DNA of 64,000 nucleotides from Tenebrio molitor (Eukaryota; Arthropoda; Insecta; Coleoptera; Tenebrionidae): contig NC_091052.1 of assembly GCF_963966145.1 (NCBI RefSeq), positions 10,292,001 through 10,356,000 on the forward strand. The letters are read 5' to 3'. The notes under the pieces are model-generated. The model was not told the DNA's origin. It was given only the letters and a program-made list of their open reading frames with translations, and did not search any database. Below, piece by piece: positions 22,525 through 35,600 of this stretch. How positions within the stretch are numbered: the first letter of the stretch is position 1; each line of letters opens with the position of its first letter. The position numbers were made by a program, and so were the translations under genes.

Positions 22525-24446
22525 ACATATTAACTTAAGATTACTTTTAAGGTAGGTATTTTATATCTAGGTTTTAGAATTTATCTTTTCGAAAGTAAAT
22601 ACATAACCAGTTTTGCATCCCTAATATACAGGCTGTCCCTAAACAAAAAGACGAGTCCATAACTCCCTTATTTATCGGTGGATTTTAATTATTATTATAC
22701 ACCAAATTAAATGGCTGTGAATAGGCTACATAAATGAAGTAAATTTTTAATATTCAGTGAATAATTTAATTTTCTGTTGTTAACAAACATTTATGGAATT
22801 GGAACTATATTTCTACAATACATAGTAGATATTTTCAATATATTTTTTTTATTACGTATTTTACCTAATATATTTTTGTATCATTGAAATCTACAGAAAA
22901 CTGTAATTATACGAAATTGAAAATTAACCAAAAACTGACAACTTCTATTCATTCCAGTCGTAAATCTAGAGTTTTAATTTGTTTTTCATTTTAACCGCTC
23001 AGTTCAGTTATCATCTGGCGTCAAGTTTGATTCTGATAAATTTGAATGTCGTCAATTAGTTCGACGTGCAAATGTCATGTCGGGCGTCGACGATTTATCC
23101 ATTTGGACAGGTATTATTGAGTTTAATAACTCACAATAATGAGGTAATTTTACCAAACGTATGAATTCACACCGGTCGATGGTGCAGAATTGAAATGGTT
23201 ACTAAAATAGAATTGCTTTGGAATTATTGGCACACATACGTAAAATATGCGTAGTTATTGTTGGAATAAAATTATGAAACGTGCTTTTTATCAGTAAAGA
23301 TAAGACGGTGTCGTGACGGATCGCTGATATCAATTTTCGTCTTGACGAGCCATTCAAATTACCTACTAAAATGTACCACTTAATGTATAACTAAAGACAT
23401 TTTAAACCTGTCTTGTTCCAACGTCGCACCGATAAAATTCCGAAATGTTTGAATTTATAACTTTCATACATCACAAGGGAGAAAAAGCTAATATTTCGAA
23501 GGAAGTTCGAACGACGAAGCGACAAAATCCGTGAACCGAATACTTATTTTTCAACGTCTTATTTAAACGTTTATTTACCTTGCCACTCGCAATTTCTCGT
23601 AAACGTCAATACTGTTAACGCATACTGATCTGTTCAATAGATTATTCGGATTTATGACGGAGCAGCGAACACTCTCATGACATTTTAACTGTTCGCGATC
23701 CCTCCATTCCAAATTGTTAATTTCACTTGCAAATACCAAGACGAAACGCGCACACCTACGAAATTTTATTCAGAAACAGATATATCACCCTACTAAGTGG
23801 AGAGCTGGCTCCAAGAAAATATTTCATACTGTGTCAGCATAACAAATTCGCGGAAAACTCCCGATATATCTTAAAGTATGTGCATCCCCTCGTTCCGCTG
23901 ATGCTTCAAACGAATATTTAGAATGCATTTGTAAAGTGTGTCACCTCGTCTGTAGATCCTCTTTGCAACGAAAGTAGTTAAATAAGACTTGCTAACGTAC
24001 AAGAACTCCTGTGACAAGCAAACAGACTGAGGCAATAATGTTCTGAATTAGTTGTGCCAAAGTTGACGAAAAAATTCCCGGGGAGCTGGAATATCTGCTA
24101 TCTGTCTACTTTTTAATGCAGGTTTTTACCCCCTTCACTTAAAATAATTTATTGGACTCGAGCAAAGGGCCCAATATTTTCAGATTTAAGGGCTTTCGCG
24201 ACTTTTATGGCAGATATTAAAAATAATGTGATTGATGACAACATCCATTGGAAAAAATCTGTATCAAACCGACACTAATAAAAGTCACAACTGCATAACA
24301 AGAACTTAACCGCAAGGAAAAATATTGTATTGGTAAAAATTGCTTGAATTAAAGCGTTGTTTTACAGTTATTGTACGTTTTTTTAATTAAATTACAGTTA
24401 TAAATAACTTTGGATTGAGAAGTGTTGTTTGTATACTTTTAATATA
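22525..24446. other. intergenic, no gene recognised
   Basis: Nothing recognisable. A string TACAGGCTGTCCC at 22631 resembles a MITE terminus, but no inverted partner was found. Open frames are short and AT-rich. Confidence 0.45.
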
Positions 24447-24625
24447 TCGGGTGTTTTTTTTTTTAATTTCACGTCATAGTAGGCGTTAAAGAGTCGATTG
24501 TGAACGCACTATACAGGTTACGGATCACGGATCAGCTGTTTAAATCTTACGTTTTACACGATTGATGCGTTCACAATCGACTCTTCAACTCCTACTGCAA
24601 GGTGAAATTTAAAGAAAACATCCGA
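24447..24625. mobile_element. foldback MITE, 179 bp
   Basis: Inverted ends of about 57 bases run from TCGGGTG plus a T-run and AATTTCACGTCATAGTAGG on the left to the complement of CCTACTGCAAGGTGAAATTT on the right. Both contain AGAGTCGATTGTGAACGCA. TA lies outside each end. There is no coding capacity. Confidence 0.8.
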
Positions 24626-24638
24626 TAGATAACTTGAA

Positions 24639-25140
24639 CCCGGCGCATCCACCTTTTATGCACAACTGAAATCTAACTATACAGGGTGTCTCACAGAGTG
24701 TGGTATATACATATTTAAACCTGTAGTTGCCCCGCAAGTGAAGGTTTTTCAAAAAAAAAAAAATCAGTGTCCTAAGTTTCAAATTTGAAAATTTTGACAA
24801 AACCGTTTGGGAACCGCTAGAAACAGTCAGCGGTCCTCAATAGTGCATTTCAGTGGTTTGAATCAGGTCACATTTTTTTCGCATTAATTTTTGTTTTAAA
24901 CACGCTTAAACACGTTCAGGGATTGCATAATGCAGGGTTTGAATATATGTATACCATACTCTGTGAGACACTGTATAATTCAAGAATATTTAGCTTTTAA
25001 AAGTCAAAATAATTAAAATCATTTTCTCTAGAGCAATTATGGCGTATATTATTATTTAAATTAAGATAATTTAATTTTGGAACAAGATAAAAATGTTAAA
25101 AAATAATCTCTATATTACAAAAATTGGTAGATGCGCTGCG
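24639..25140. mobile_element. MITE of the GCGCATCCACC family, interrupted
   Basis: The left end is CCCGGCGCATCCACC at 24639 and the right end is TTGGTAGATGCGCTGCG at 25140. The interior is interrupted by a complete TA-flanked MITE (24682-24973); without it the host element is about 210 bp. The right flank (GACAAA) resembles that of the copy at 27304-27424. Confidence 0.7.
24682..24973. mobile_element. TA-flanked MITE nested in another MITE, 292 bp
   Basis: The left terminus CAGGGTGTCTCACAGAGTGT pairs with the complement of the right terminus, CAGTGTCTCACAGAGTATGG. Pairing continues through GGTATA and ATTTAAACC versus ATTCAAACC. TA flanks both ends (24680-24681 and 24974-24975). The terminus has the same CAxGGTxTxTCAC pattern as the elements at 12106 and 55449. 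Confidence 0.85.
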
Positions 25141-27210
25141 ACAAACGTAACATTCCTAATATAAAATTGGATATTAAAAACTTTTAAATTTTGCCACGGT
25201 AAACCTTTTGTACGAAAGCTCTGCAAGGATTTTTTTCATCAAAACGGCAAACAAAAAGGACCAACTGCAAACATTCTACATGCTTTGTTCCGAGAATGCT
25301 TATAATACCTTTTTTGTGTGTAGACGCAGCAGGTGCGCTTATTCGTCCACATTATTTCTACAAATAAGATAAATTATTCATTGTTAAGTTGCGGAAATGA
25401 CCTGCACAGTGCAATGAAAAAGCCCCCAACAAGGATACATTTGACACGGAATTCCTTAGAATTCCTCCGTCTCTCCCCTTTTTCATCTAAAAACTTCACA
25501 ATTAACTAATTATCGTGACGAGTTAATTACTAGAATGCCTTTTTATAATGTAGTGAAGGGATAGGGGACAAAGTTTGGAAGTTACGCAATTTGCGCTATT
25601 CCAGAGCAGGCCTTAAAACTTTCCAAACTCAACACTAAGACAACACAAACGACCATTCAGATTCGGTTTCCTAACCACGTAAACAGTTTGTCTTTGAGCC
25701 AGTGTTCCAGTTACTAATAATGAGCGCCGCCACGAGCGACTAGTTCTTTTTCAAATGGAGTCGAAGAGAGTACCGGTTGAAGTTTAAGTGCGCCTTGCTT
25801 ATTAAAAATTACACCAAAGCTCCGGGCCTGTTGTCGAGGAGCTAGTCTCCTTCGATAAACACATGCCGAAGCATAAAAGCATCTCGTTAATTCGGGCGAA
25901 AGCTCTCTCGCAGAACTTCGCGCATGCATTTTGAAAATTTTGCATGGACGTAATTTGCAGTTGGCACTTAGTTGGGTGCAGAGATTTTTATTTATTAACT
26001 ACCCCCGCTCGACTAATCCCGATCTGACCAGTTTAAAAACTGACTGTCCCTAATCCTGCTGATCCCGAGCCTACCTCCCTTTCGCTGTTTTTATTTCGGC
26101 GATTTGCGTCCGAGCTAGCCACGAACGTCCAATTTGCCATCGTTATCGGCGTGGCTCACCGTTTTTCCTCCTTCAAGGATGAGCTAAATATTTATGAACG
26201 TACAATTTAAAGCACATTTGTTTTTTTTCCCTGCCCGGGCACTGTTCACTCCTAATGAATATAAATTAAAGGACGATTCAAATCGGCCCACCGATAAAAA
26301 AGCGCCCTGATTCCCCCAATTCCTATTCAGCACATTACCGGAATCACAATACTCACTGCAATTGTATTCCACATCGGCAATCTTAGTCCTAATTTCTTAA
26401 GCACTTAGTTTGTCATTGTGATCCTTTATCTTTCCGTTTTCTGGGAGCATATCTCATCAGGCAGCGTCGTTATGTTGTGCGTTTCATCAGGGTGGGACCT
26501 GCGCAATGCCGCAAAGCAACATTCCCACCGTTTAACCCTCAGTACTCCCGCGGCTTTTACCTTCGTTTACGTCGGGGCGCTTCTTCGCCGATATCGCACG
26601 TACAAGTCGTTTAGTGCACGATTTCCTCCGCTCCCGACCAGGATCACGGATTAATTTTCACATTAGGTAAACGTCCCATGCTTGAAAAATTTTTGTCCCT
26701 CGGTGTCACAAAACTTGTAAAAATATTTGCGCTCCCACGATCTCGAAGTCGCGATCGGTGGGCCGGACCGGCCCTGCACAAAATAAACAACCAACCGAAA
26801 AAACGAATCGTCCCACGTTGCGGCTTCACGGCACAATGACAAATGCACAAAGGGCTTAATCATTTTTAAATTTGGTGCTTTCAGAGTCGTTGCGGTCCAA
26901 AAATAATAATAAGGACATTTTTATCTCGCCCCATTCAAATTCCGCTAATTGTTGAGCGCTAATGTTTCCGGGCCATTTATAACGCTCTTGTATCTTGATG
27001 TTGTTTTTGAAGAGTGAAAGGGTGCAAGATTAATTATTTCCTGGATTATTCACGGTGTAAAGACAACTGTTGGGAGATATTTTCGACGGCGGCTAAAAAA
27101 TTAGCAAACCGAGTCGGCTCGGTTATCTCGTTTATCAGGAACGAATAACACTGGAGGGGAGATATCAAATAGTGGAGTGGGTTTATGAAGGCACGAGCCG
27201 GCGCTAATTT
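25141..27210. other. intergenic, no gene recognised
   Basis: No exon or element is supported. Around 25700-25930 and 26460-26650 the DNA is somewhat GC-richer with open frames of 62-78 codons, but none shows a domain. Confidence 0.45.
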
Positions 27211-27560
27211 GCCTCCAGGAGAGCCACTTACACCAAAATTATTCACTATAAACCCAAGAAACAAATTAGAACAAGTCCTGTTTACACACGTAGCTACTTT
27301 TAACCCGGCGCATCCACCATTTGTGCATAATTAAAATCGAACAAGTTCAGTAAAATTTAGCCTTAAAACAATTATAATTGTATTTTGAAAATCCCTACAT
27401 TGTAAAATTGGTGGATGCGCTCGGACAAATATCCTCTTAGGTTAAAAATTGCCTCCAGGAGAGCTACTTGGCCCAAATTATTCACTCCGAGGAAATAAAT
27501 TAGAACAGGTTCGGACAATGGATCTGTCGACTACGGAATCTACAAGTCCTGTTTACACAG
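27211..27560. repeat. tandem duplication split by a MITE
   Basis: GCCTCCAGGAGAGC starts at 27211 and again at 27451. Both copies continue with a diverged AAATTATTCACT and AAATTAGAACA, and CAAGTCCTGTTTACACA is seen at 27272 and 27542. A 121-bp MITE lies between them. Removing it leaves an ancestral unit of roughly 120 bp. Confidence 0.7.
27304..27424. mobile_element. compact MITE, GCGCATCCACC family, 121 bp
   Basis: The left end is CCCGGCGCATCCACCATTTG and the right end AAATTGGTGGATGCGCTCGG. It is the smallest complete copy in the window, with an AT-rich interior and no coding capacity. It sits between the two halves of a tandem duplication. Confidence 0.8.
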
Positions 27561-29432
27561 GTTGGCGATTGGGCAACATCCTTCAAAGAGTAAGTGCGTC
27601 TGGACGTTATAAAAAAGCGCCAGGGGAGACCCGATTTCGCGACAGCCCGAGCAAACTTTAGAAAAGCCTCTTATGTCGCCTCGTTGTGTTTGTCTTGTGT
27701 GGGTTGCTCCATAAAAAACGTTGCCCTTTTTTTAAAATTTCCGCCCGAAAGAAAATTACCAACATTTGTCTTTACTTACAGAGAGGGCACGCGCAGATTA
27801 AACATGTATGGGCCGGACCAAATCTTTTTTTTTTCATCAATGTCGAGGTAAAATTGAGGAAATTGCTATTTCATTGTTAATTAATTAATGCGTGGGGTAC
27901 AATAAATTTGGCGGATTATTTTGATATACTGGGAGCGTTTCAGTAATGTTTATTTTTAAACATTATGCCCCTCCGAATGTACCCAAGCAGATTAAGATGG
28001 ATTAAGGGGTATTTGCGAATTTACGTCGAGTGTTAAGCTTAAGAGATTATAAATTCTCATTGTAAATCGAAGCTTGACCGTTTGCGCAGAAGGACGCAAT
28101 CTGGTAGACCGAATTACTTTTAAATTTCCGCCTGGACAAACACGGATCGTATCCATTTTTAAATTACTAATTAACCCTTACGTTCTGTTTGCAATTCGTA
28201 CGTGCTCATTAAGTTTCATACATTCGGTTGCCATGGTTCCTTCTCACCGACGACAACCAAATTACAACTTTTTACAACAGATTCGCACGGTTTCGGCGAA
28301 TTAATACAATGTAGGTGTGTATTAGTCCAAATTGGACGTTTTCATCATAACCTGTCCTCGCTAATACTTCCCGGAATTGCGTTCCTTCCGGAGACACGTT
28401 AAGCTCCGAGTTTGAGCTTTTAACGACGCGAACTTGTTGTTCGACGAAATAAAGTTGACATAATCTGCGGTCAAACCGGACGAGGAAAAAGATTATGAAC
28501 TCCAGATATAAGAGCTTTTTACTTTAAAACAACTTTTCCCGCAGTTACGTATTTTCCGCAACTTCCTACAGATACATTTTTCATTTCAATCCAATAGATA
28601 ATGTGAGCACTTGCTTTTTTTAATCTGGTGTAATTCATCGGTTTATTTTACCCGACTTGTTTGTCCGACTGGTTGGGATCGAGCTTTTATCTCGTATTTA
28701 TTTTTTCATTTCGAAAGGATCTCCGCCGGGTGAAACTTTAAACTTGCTCTCGACTAACACTTAATTGGTGAACACACACCGTAAAACTAGAACTGGTTTG
28801 GCCCTCTCAGGACAGTTTAGCAAGTCAAACACCAGTCGAGAAGAAGTAGAGAAATGTTTGCGCCCTCGCTCGGACCGAGCAGTGATAAAAAATCACACGC
28901 AGTGGGGAAATTTTCGGTTTGTTTGGAAATTGTGGGAACATTAAACGTGGTAACTTGTGGCCCCCTTGTATTATTTAATTATCTCTGGAGATGTAGAGAA
29001 AGAAACTTAATGGCCTGAGAACAAAATAAGTTTAAAGTACACAGACCGGAGTTTCTTGGTGCCGCAAAAGCTTATTTAAATTTCGCTTCTGGCAAGGCCT
29101 CATTTAATAATTCATGCATTTTTGTCCGACTATAATCATAATTAATCGCTTACAAGTTAATTATTGCCGATTTCCAAGCAGTTAATTGTATTTATTGTGT
29201 TACACTCGTTAACAAAATGTAAATTAATTATTTATTGTTATCGGGCTTTTATCGAATTTCTGACTAATTGCAATTATTAATTACAGCATCGCTGCACAGA
29301 ATTGGGACAGACAATGGATGGTAGTCATTAGTTATCCCAGAAGACAGTAAAGCTAATCGAATTTTAGGAGACCTGTTTGCCGAAGAGTCACTATAGTCGG
29401 TGTTATGCTTTATTAGTGACCGATCGAGTCTC
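27561..29432. other. upstream region of the alkaline phosphatase gene
   Basis: No exon is visible. This is the 5-prime flank of the phosphatase gene and may hold its enhancers or untranslated exons, but I see no specific site I can support apart from the weak TATA-like string listed separately. Confidence 0.4.
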
Positions 29433-29438
29433 TATAAT
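29433..29438 (+). promoter_or_regulatory. possible TATA box of the alkaline phosphatase gene
   Basis: TATAAT lies about 80 bases upstream of the start codon. An initiator-like TCACAA at 29458-29463 is at the expected distance (about 27 bases). If used, the leader would be about 50 bases with no upstream intron. Such strings are common in AT-rich DNA, so this is only a candidate. Confidence 0.25.
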
Positions 29439-29512
29439 GGATGTCCAGTGATGATCGTCACAAAGTGATCACTGACTGCAGACGATTACGTTATTATCTC
29501 TCCTCGTGAACA

Positions 29513-29609
29513 ATGCTCTCCAAGATTTGGATACAGTGTGTGTGCGGTTTGACGATATTAATTCAGAGTGTCTCCTCTGCTCCTTCAGTTATTCAGAGCG
29601 GTGTCCATG
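29513..29609 (+). CDS. alkaline phosphatase exon 1 (signal peptide)
   Basis: Encodes residues 1-32 and the first base of codon 33. It starts MLSKIWIQCVCGLTILIQ and then SVSSAPS, a typical signal peptide with likely cleavage near residues 22-24. The donor is G|GTAAGT. The ATG follows GTGAACA. The frame meets exon 2 in phase 1. Confidence 0.85.
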
Positions 29610-32600
29610 GTAAGTAATTGGTAATACTGGCGAGACAGAGAGTCCGCTACAAATGTTATTATATCTCGAACCCGCAGAATTTTTAACTAAACTATTTAGG
29701 CCCTTTGCAACTAATGGTCCGGTCCGGACACCTCCAGAAACTTAAATCGGATCACGGACTTCGAACCTTTTCAGTATTTATGGCCAGAGCTCGTAAAATT
29801 CATTAGAGAAAAACACCCACAACGTCACTTGCAATGGGCCGTAACTTATTTAATTAATTACGACGAACCTGATTGGTTTTGCTTTTAATTCACACCAAAT
29901 GATTACGATTTATTTGGCTATTTTGGGGGGCGAGTAGTTGTTAATAAATTCGGCTAACAAGTCCTTAAAAGTTGTTAGAAAGGCAATGAACAAAATTGAG
30001 TAACAGCACTGACATTCAAATTAATTTCCTCCCTCTCGTTTCGAGAGAAATCTCGACATAACTGTGACAGGGTTTAACGATGATCCAAATTTAGTGGCAA
30101 ACACTTATCCCAGACACGGGGTCCTACAAAAGGGGAATATATTGGCGAATATATTACACTTATTAGTCATTACTGTGAGCGGATAGACACATCAGAGATC
30201 CTAATATTGGACGAGGATCTGGGTCCTTAATATATGGCTTAATTTCACTGTCGTACTGAAAAATATCAAAAACTTAACTGCCCTCGCAGCATTTTTCGTT
30301 TCTTTTTTTTTTAGATAACCGATCGGGGCTAAATAAAAATGTCGACGAACGTGCGATGTTTTTGAGAGTAACATTCGAAAGATACGGAGTTGTTTTGAAT
30401 AATCGAGCATACATTTACACGCGTGAACATGGAACGACAAAATACAATTTGTGCTAGCCGAGCGATATACTCGGTATTAATACAAAAAGTGTAAATATGG
30501 CGAAAAAAGTGGGACACATGTTCGCCTCCCGAGAATACGTTCGATCCATCCATCGTTTTGCAAAATAAACAAAGCCGAGTGTTGGACTGATCGTGAAGGA
30601 TGTGTTAAAGCCCGGAGTTTGAAGAACAACAGCACTCCCGCCGGGGCGAATTTACAAAGTGAATTTAATAAAACTCACCAACAATATTGATACAGCTTGT
30701 TTGAAATTTCCAGTTTGTACTGTTAACAATGTCAAGCGGAAGGTTAACGATTTGTTGCCTGTTATTTCTCTATATTTCCAAAACAATAACTTTTCCTGCT
30801 AATTTAAAAGTTCGACTCCCGGCTCCGCACGTTAAACATTTTTACTCTGAATTTAATACGCCGGATAATTGAAACATTCCCTGAAAAACTGTTCTCTCGC
30901 CGATCCTTGGGGGTTTTAAATATTTAACTCCTCCAGTCTCGCTACGAAGCATAATAATGCGAAAGCTCGGCTGCTCAAACTCCTAACATGAGAAGCGTTG
31001 AACTAATTACGATGTGTTGGCATTGTACTCTCTATCCGATATCTAGAAACATGCTGAGAACAGGTCATCGTCTCTGGATTGGCTGAATTTACTTGGAACT
31101 ACTTGTGTGCAGGTGTCTCCGCTTAAGCAAAATGATGGGCCACACTACTAGTCTTTTAAACAAGGCGAGTTTATTTTGCGCAGGTGTTGCCAAACTGCGA
31201 CTTGCATTTGTATAAAATTATCGCGTTTAATTATTATTGCAGTTGCAGATATTAAACCTTGAATAGTTTTATTTTTGACGTGAATCTTTGGATTCTCAAT
31301 TAAATCGTAAAAATATGATGGCGGCTTTGCAAAAAGCAGAGGTTAAAAAGGGTGAAGTGAAATTAATCCTGGCTCCTGCGGCGTGTAAAAAATGAAGGAA
31401 AAAGTTTACAAGCAATAAAGAGCGTACCTGACTCTTTAAACCAAAGCGAGGATAATGCAACGACGTATTTGCATGGTACAGTGTGGGCGAGAATTTGCAG
31501 AATCGCAGGAGCTGTAAGTCTTGGGGATTTTTATTCCGTGATCTATGGTGTAATGTCTCGGCAATAATAACGGCATAACGTCGGTCTTCATGAACGTCCG
31601 AGTAATAAAGATAAAAGTTAATTGCCAACCACCAACGCGGATCGTCGGAGAGAAAATAAATAATTTTATGAATCCTACGACTTTTTTTTATTTTCTTCCC
31701 ATAAACAAGAAAATTGATATTAATCCATTGCGATGTCTCTCGGAAGGGTGATTTAAAAAGATTTTTATTATTGGGTGAAATTTCGAATTCGAACATGTTT
31801 GTTTAAGCTGGAGTATCTTGGGATGTTTTTGTCCCTGAGCATTAAGCTCATTCTTTGTATGTTTTTATTCAGACCCTCTTTATATATCGATTTGGAGGTT
31901 CGTCGATAAAGCCATCTGGGCGAAATGTGACATATATTCCATACATTACTGGCCATTTCCAGTTCGAAAATAGGTCAGATCAGATCAAATGGAGATGAGT
32001 CCAGAAAAAACGCATTTGTACTTCGAGCCCCTCAGCCGAAACTTACTGCGTACAAAATAGCCAAACCGAAATCTAAATCCCCCCACAAATTGATTAAACT
32101 CCCCCCCTCTCGATTTACCAGTTCACTTTAAAGGCAGTTTAGTCGCGAGATGAAGTTAGAAGTGGTGATGGGTTTAAAATGTGAGAACCTGAAACAAAGT
32201 GCTGATCACTCTTGATCGTTACTCAAGTTTTAAAACGTCGTTTAAGCGCTGAAAAAACGAGAAATTCCCGACAAGAAGAATTTGCTAGTGGCAAGTTGGG
32301 AAGACTTTAATCTGAAAAACGAAGCTCGCAATCGCCAGATCTTGGAGAGCTCGCGATATTAACGCAATTAAAATCGTCGAGCTTTTTGTCGAGGAACAAA
32401 GTGCATTACAATTATCATGTTTACCGAGAGCATTCCAGGTGCTGTGCTTTCTAAATCCGATCCTGGCAAGTGTGTGCATAACATCTTGAGAATCTACACA
32501 AAGTTCAAGTCCGCGAAAACTGTTGCATGTTGTCTTAATAAGTTTATAGCGAGACCAACGAAGAATATAAACTTCGAAGCAATTACCCTGCAGCTGCTGT

Positions 32601-35600
32601 AATAAACATGCATCCTTAGCTTTGATAATGCACCCGCACTGCTAAATTTATCATTCAAAAGGACTAATATATTCGCTGTAACAAATCTTTCGTACGCGAG
32701 CGAATTAACTTACCATTAGAGCTGCATCTCGAAACTGTTTTCCTGCAACCGGTTAATTATTTTCCATTTTCCAGCCGGTTGGTGTTCAGGTGTTCGCGTC
32801 ATTATCTCGAGTAAAACTTAAATTTTTCCGCCGGGACTAGACCGATCCCCCTAGATTTGTTCGGATTTTCTCCGCTAAAGTGGGCTTTCATTTTGAGAAT
32901 CCGCACCGTAAACTGCAGGATCCTGCTTTTACAAGATGGAGGATCCACTCTTGGTTCTAAGTGCGCCACCTTTTCCCATTTTCCCGTTATCTACATCGAG
33001 TCAAGCTGGTTTCGTGCAATTCCATAAATAAATATTTGGAGCAGTTTCCGATACCTTTGGAAGGGCGACGGCCGGCTAGTTATGGACCGCAGAGTCGGGG
33101 CTTTTCGGGATAAAGAGGTTCGGGATTTTTATTCTCTATTTTTTGCGGTTAATCCTTTGCTCTTTGTTTCGACCACTTGCTCAGATTGCGCAACACAAAC
33201 TTATTATGGCAAAGTTTTTGCCCGGGCTAATGTACTCCATTTAAATGCTGAATGTCAGAGTAAGTACCTCTGTGCTTTAGTAAATCCTCACAATTGCAAT
33301 TAACCAGATTGTTTCAGGGTTGACCCTGTGCTTATGTTGATATTAAATTTGTCCCTTCTCTTACCTTCCATACATTTCCCAAATTTAAAACAGTCAAATT
33401 GTGCTCCGTCGCTATTGTTAATGTTAAATTTGTGTGTTCGTACTAATTCACTTGGGGAACAATGCGATTTACTCGGACATTCAGACCAGACAATACAACC
33501 CTTTCATTTTTTTTTCTGGACTTCGACAAATTAGTTTTGCTATCTCTAGCATTAACTCAGACTCTCCGAGGAAACTCATCAGTCTGTTATGACCGTGGAT
33601 AATTTATATTGGGGCAGCGTGCGGTCCTCTCCTTAATCTCAAGAAAGAAACGGTCGCCATTTCTAAATTGGAAGTGTGAAAATGAAAACCAAATAAAACC
33701 CCAATAAAAAAGACCGAGCTCCGGTGAAAAACGTGGACGATCGTTAACCGTCCCTTTTTGATCAATTCGCCCTCCTTGAATTTACCACTCGGCAAACATC
33801 ATAAATTTTCAGATTATCCGCTTTTTGTCCACGAAAATATAAAAAAAAATCCAACCAAACCTGAATATAGTATAATGCCAAATATGCATAACACGTGCAC
33901 TCCGAAGGACGAAAGATGGAAATTATTTTTCTCTCTTGAGAGCCTGAATTTAATAGGTTGCGTTTGATCTGGAAATTTAGAAAAATTATTTTCGCACAAC
34001 TTTCAAACTTTAAGCACGAAGGTTCCGACCAAGAAATAAAAAATCATGTCGGAGCGATGCGGGAGTCGTCTACTACAAAACTTTGATTGCTTGTTGGGAG
34101 ACAGTGTCGTAACATATTTTTAATTAAATCTTGGGAATTATCTTCACCATTAATCACGAGTGTCGTAAACTAGTTTGAAAAGCAAAAATATCCCCGTTTT
34201 GAGAAAGCAATTTGGGTTTATTGCTTTATTGCGGTGACATTTTATATTATGGGAAAAGCTCCAAATTCTGACATGGGTGGTGTGATTTAGCCACAGTATA
34301 ATATTCGCGATAATATAATTTAATTTATGTTCTGCGGCAAGGCATTATTAAGCTACATTTACTCGAAATGAGTGGTGAGGAATGAAAATAAATTGCACTT
34401 ATATAATACACCTACGCGGAACAGATGCTTACCTCATCAGGAAATGATTAAACGAAGATTTTTATTGTGTACGGAGTTGGAGAAAACACCCCGAATTAAT
34501 TACAATTAGGTGTTCATTATAATTTTGATTTTCCGCTCGTGGGGCAGTTAATTGGCATCGACGAAATGAAAATTGATTAACAAGCTTGCCGAGAACACAA
34601 TTTTGCAAGAGTTAATAATATGCGACGTGGAAATTAAATTTTTTGCCGGCACTGTCTCACCTCATATATCAGAGCTTTACTGTGAATCGAAATTATTCGT
34701 GAGCGTTTATCCCCGTCATCCGTGGCCAGTATTTAATTAAATTATTTCGCGTCAGGGAATCTACTCGTTTGCCCTTTTCAACATGGCTCGGGGAAGGTCA
34801 AGTGCAGGAAGGAAATTTGACATTTTCTAACCCTCCGTCCAGTGCGTAAACAGCATCCGACTTGTCCTAATCTGTTCCTGAAAGTTTAGATAAGCTTTCG
34901 TGATTTACGGTTTGTGGCCACGGTCCACCTTTCGCACTCATAACACCCGGAGATTCGAAATTAAAATTCGCCCTTGGCAATTCCGGAATTTGGTGGACGC
35001 GTGTCGAGGCATTATTTATTTCTATGGGGAGGAAGGGTTTCTCTCCGCGTGCGGTGAATCCTTCACATTTTTCTTCGTAGGGAAATACAGATTTATTACA
35101 TAATATATTATATCACAAAATACATACTTCTTGAAACTAAGCTCTCCCGCAAAGAAAGCTCGGAATGGAAGTTCGAAAGCGCAATTTCTTCAGATAAACG
35201 GACGTCACAAGGGCTCTGATAAAATAATAGTTCTGCTTCAAGTACTTTCGGACAACTCGTCTTCTCGTTCTAGTTAATTCACTTAAACCGAGAAGACCTG
35301 ATTATGTGCCGTCAGCCTGGATAATATGGTTGGTAGCACTGGCTACTTTAATTAAGTTGTTACCGAACTCGTGTCATTTGCATCCCATTACAAAAAATTT
35401 CTCAAGTGCATCCCAACTGCAGTTAGGCTAATTGCTTGCGAGTTTCGAGGAGCATTTAAAAAAGTTTAGTGACTCTTGAAAGGTAAACTACTTGTAAGTT
35501 TGTTAATCGATGATGGATTTATAAATTTTCATCAACGTTATAAATGGCTGAACTTGAATATGAATACACCTGTAGGCTCTAGCGATTGAAACATGTTAGA

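Noticed and set aside
22631..22650. TACAGGCTGTCCC as a MITE end
   Set aside because: No inverted partner within the next kilobase.
31296..31796. 166-codon minus-strand open frame in phosphatase intron 1
   Set aside because: No domain, signal peptide or splice context; composition looks like translated AT-rich intron.
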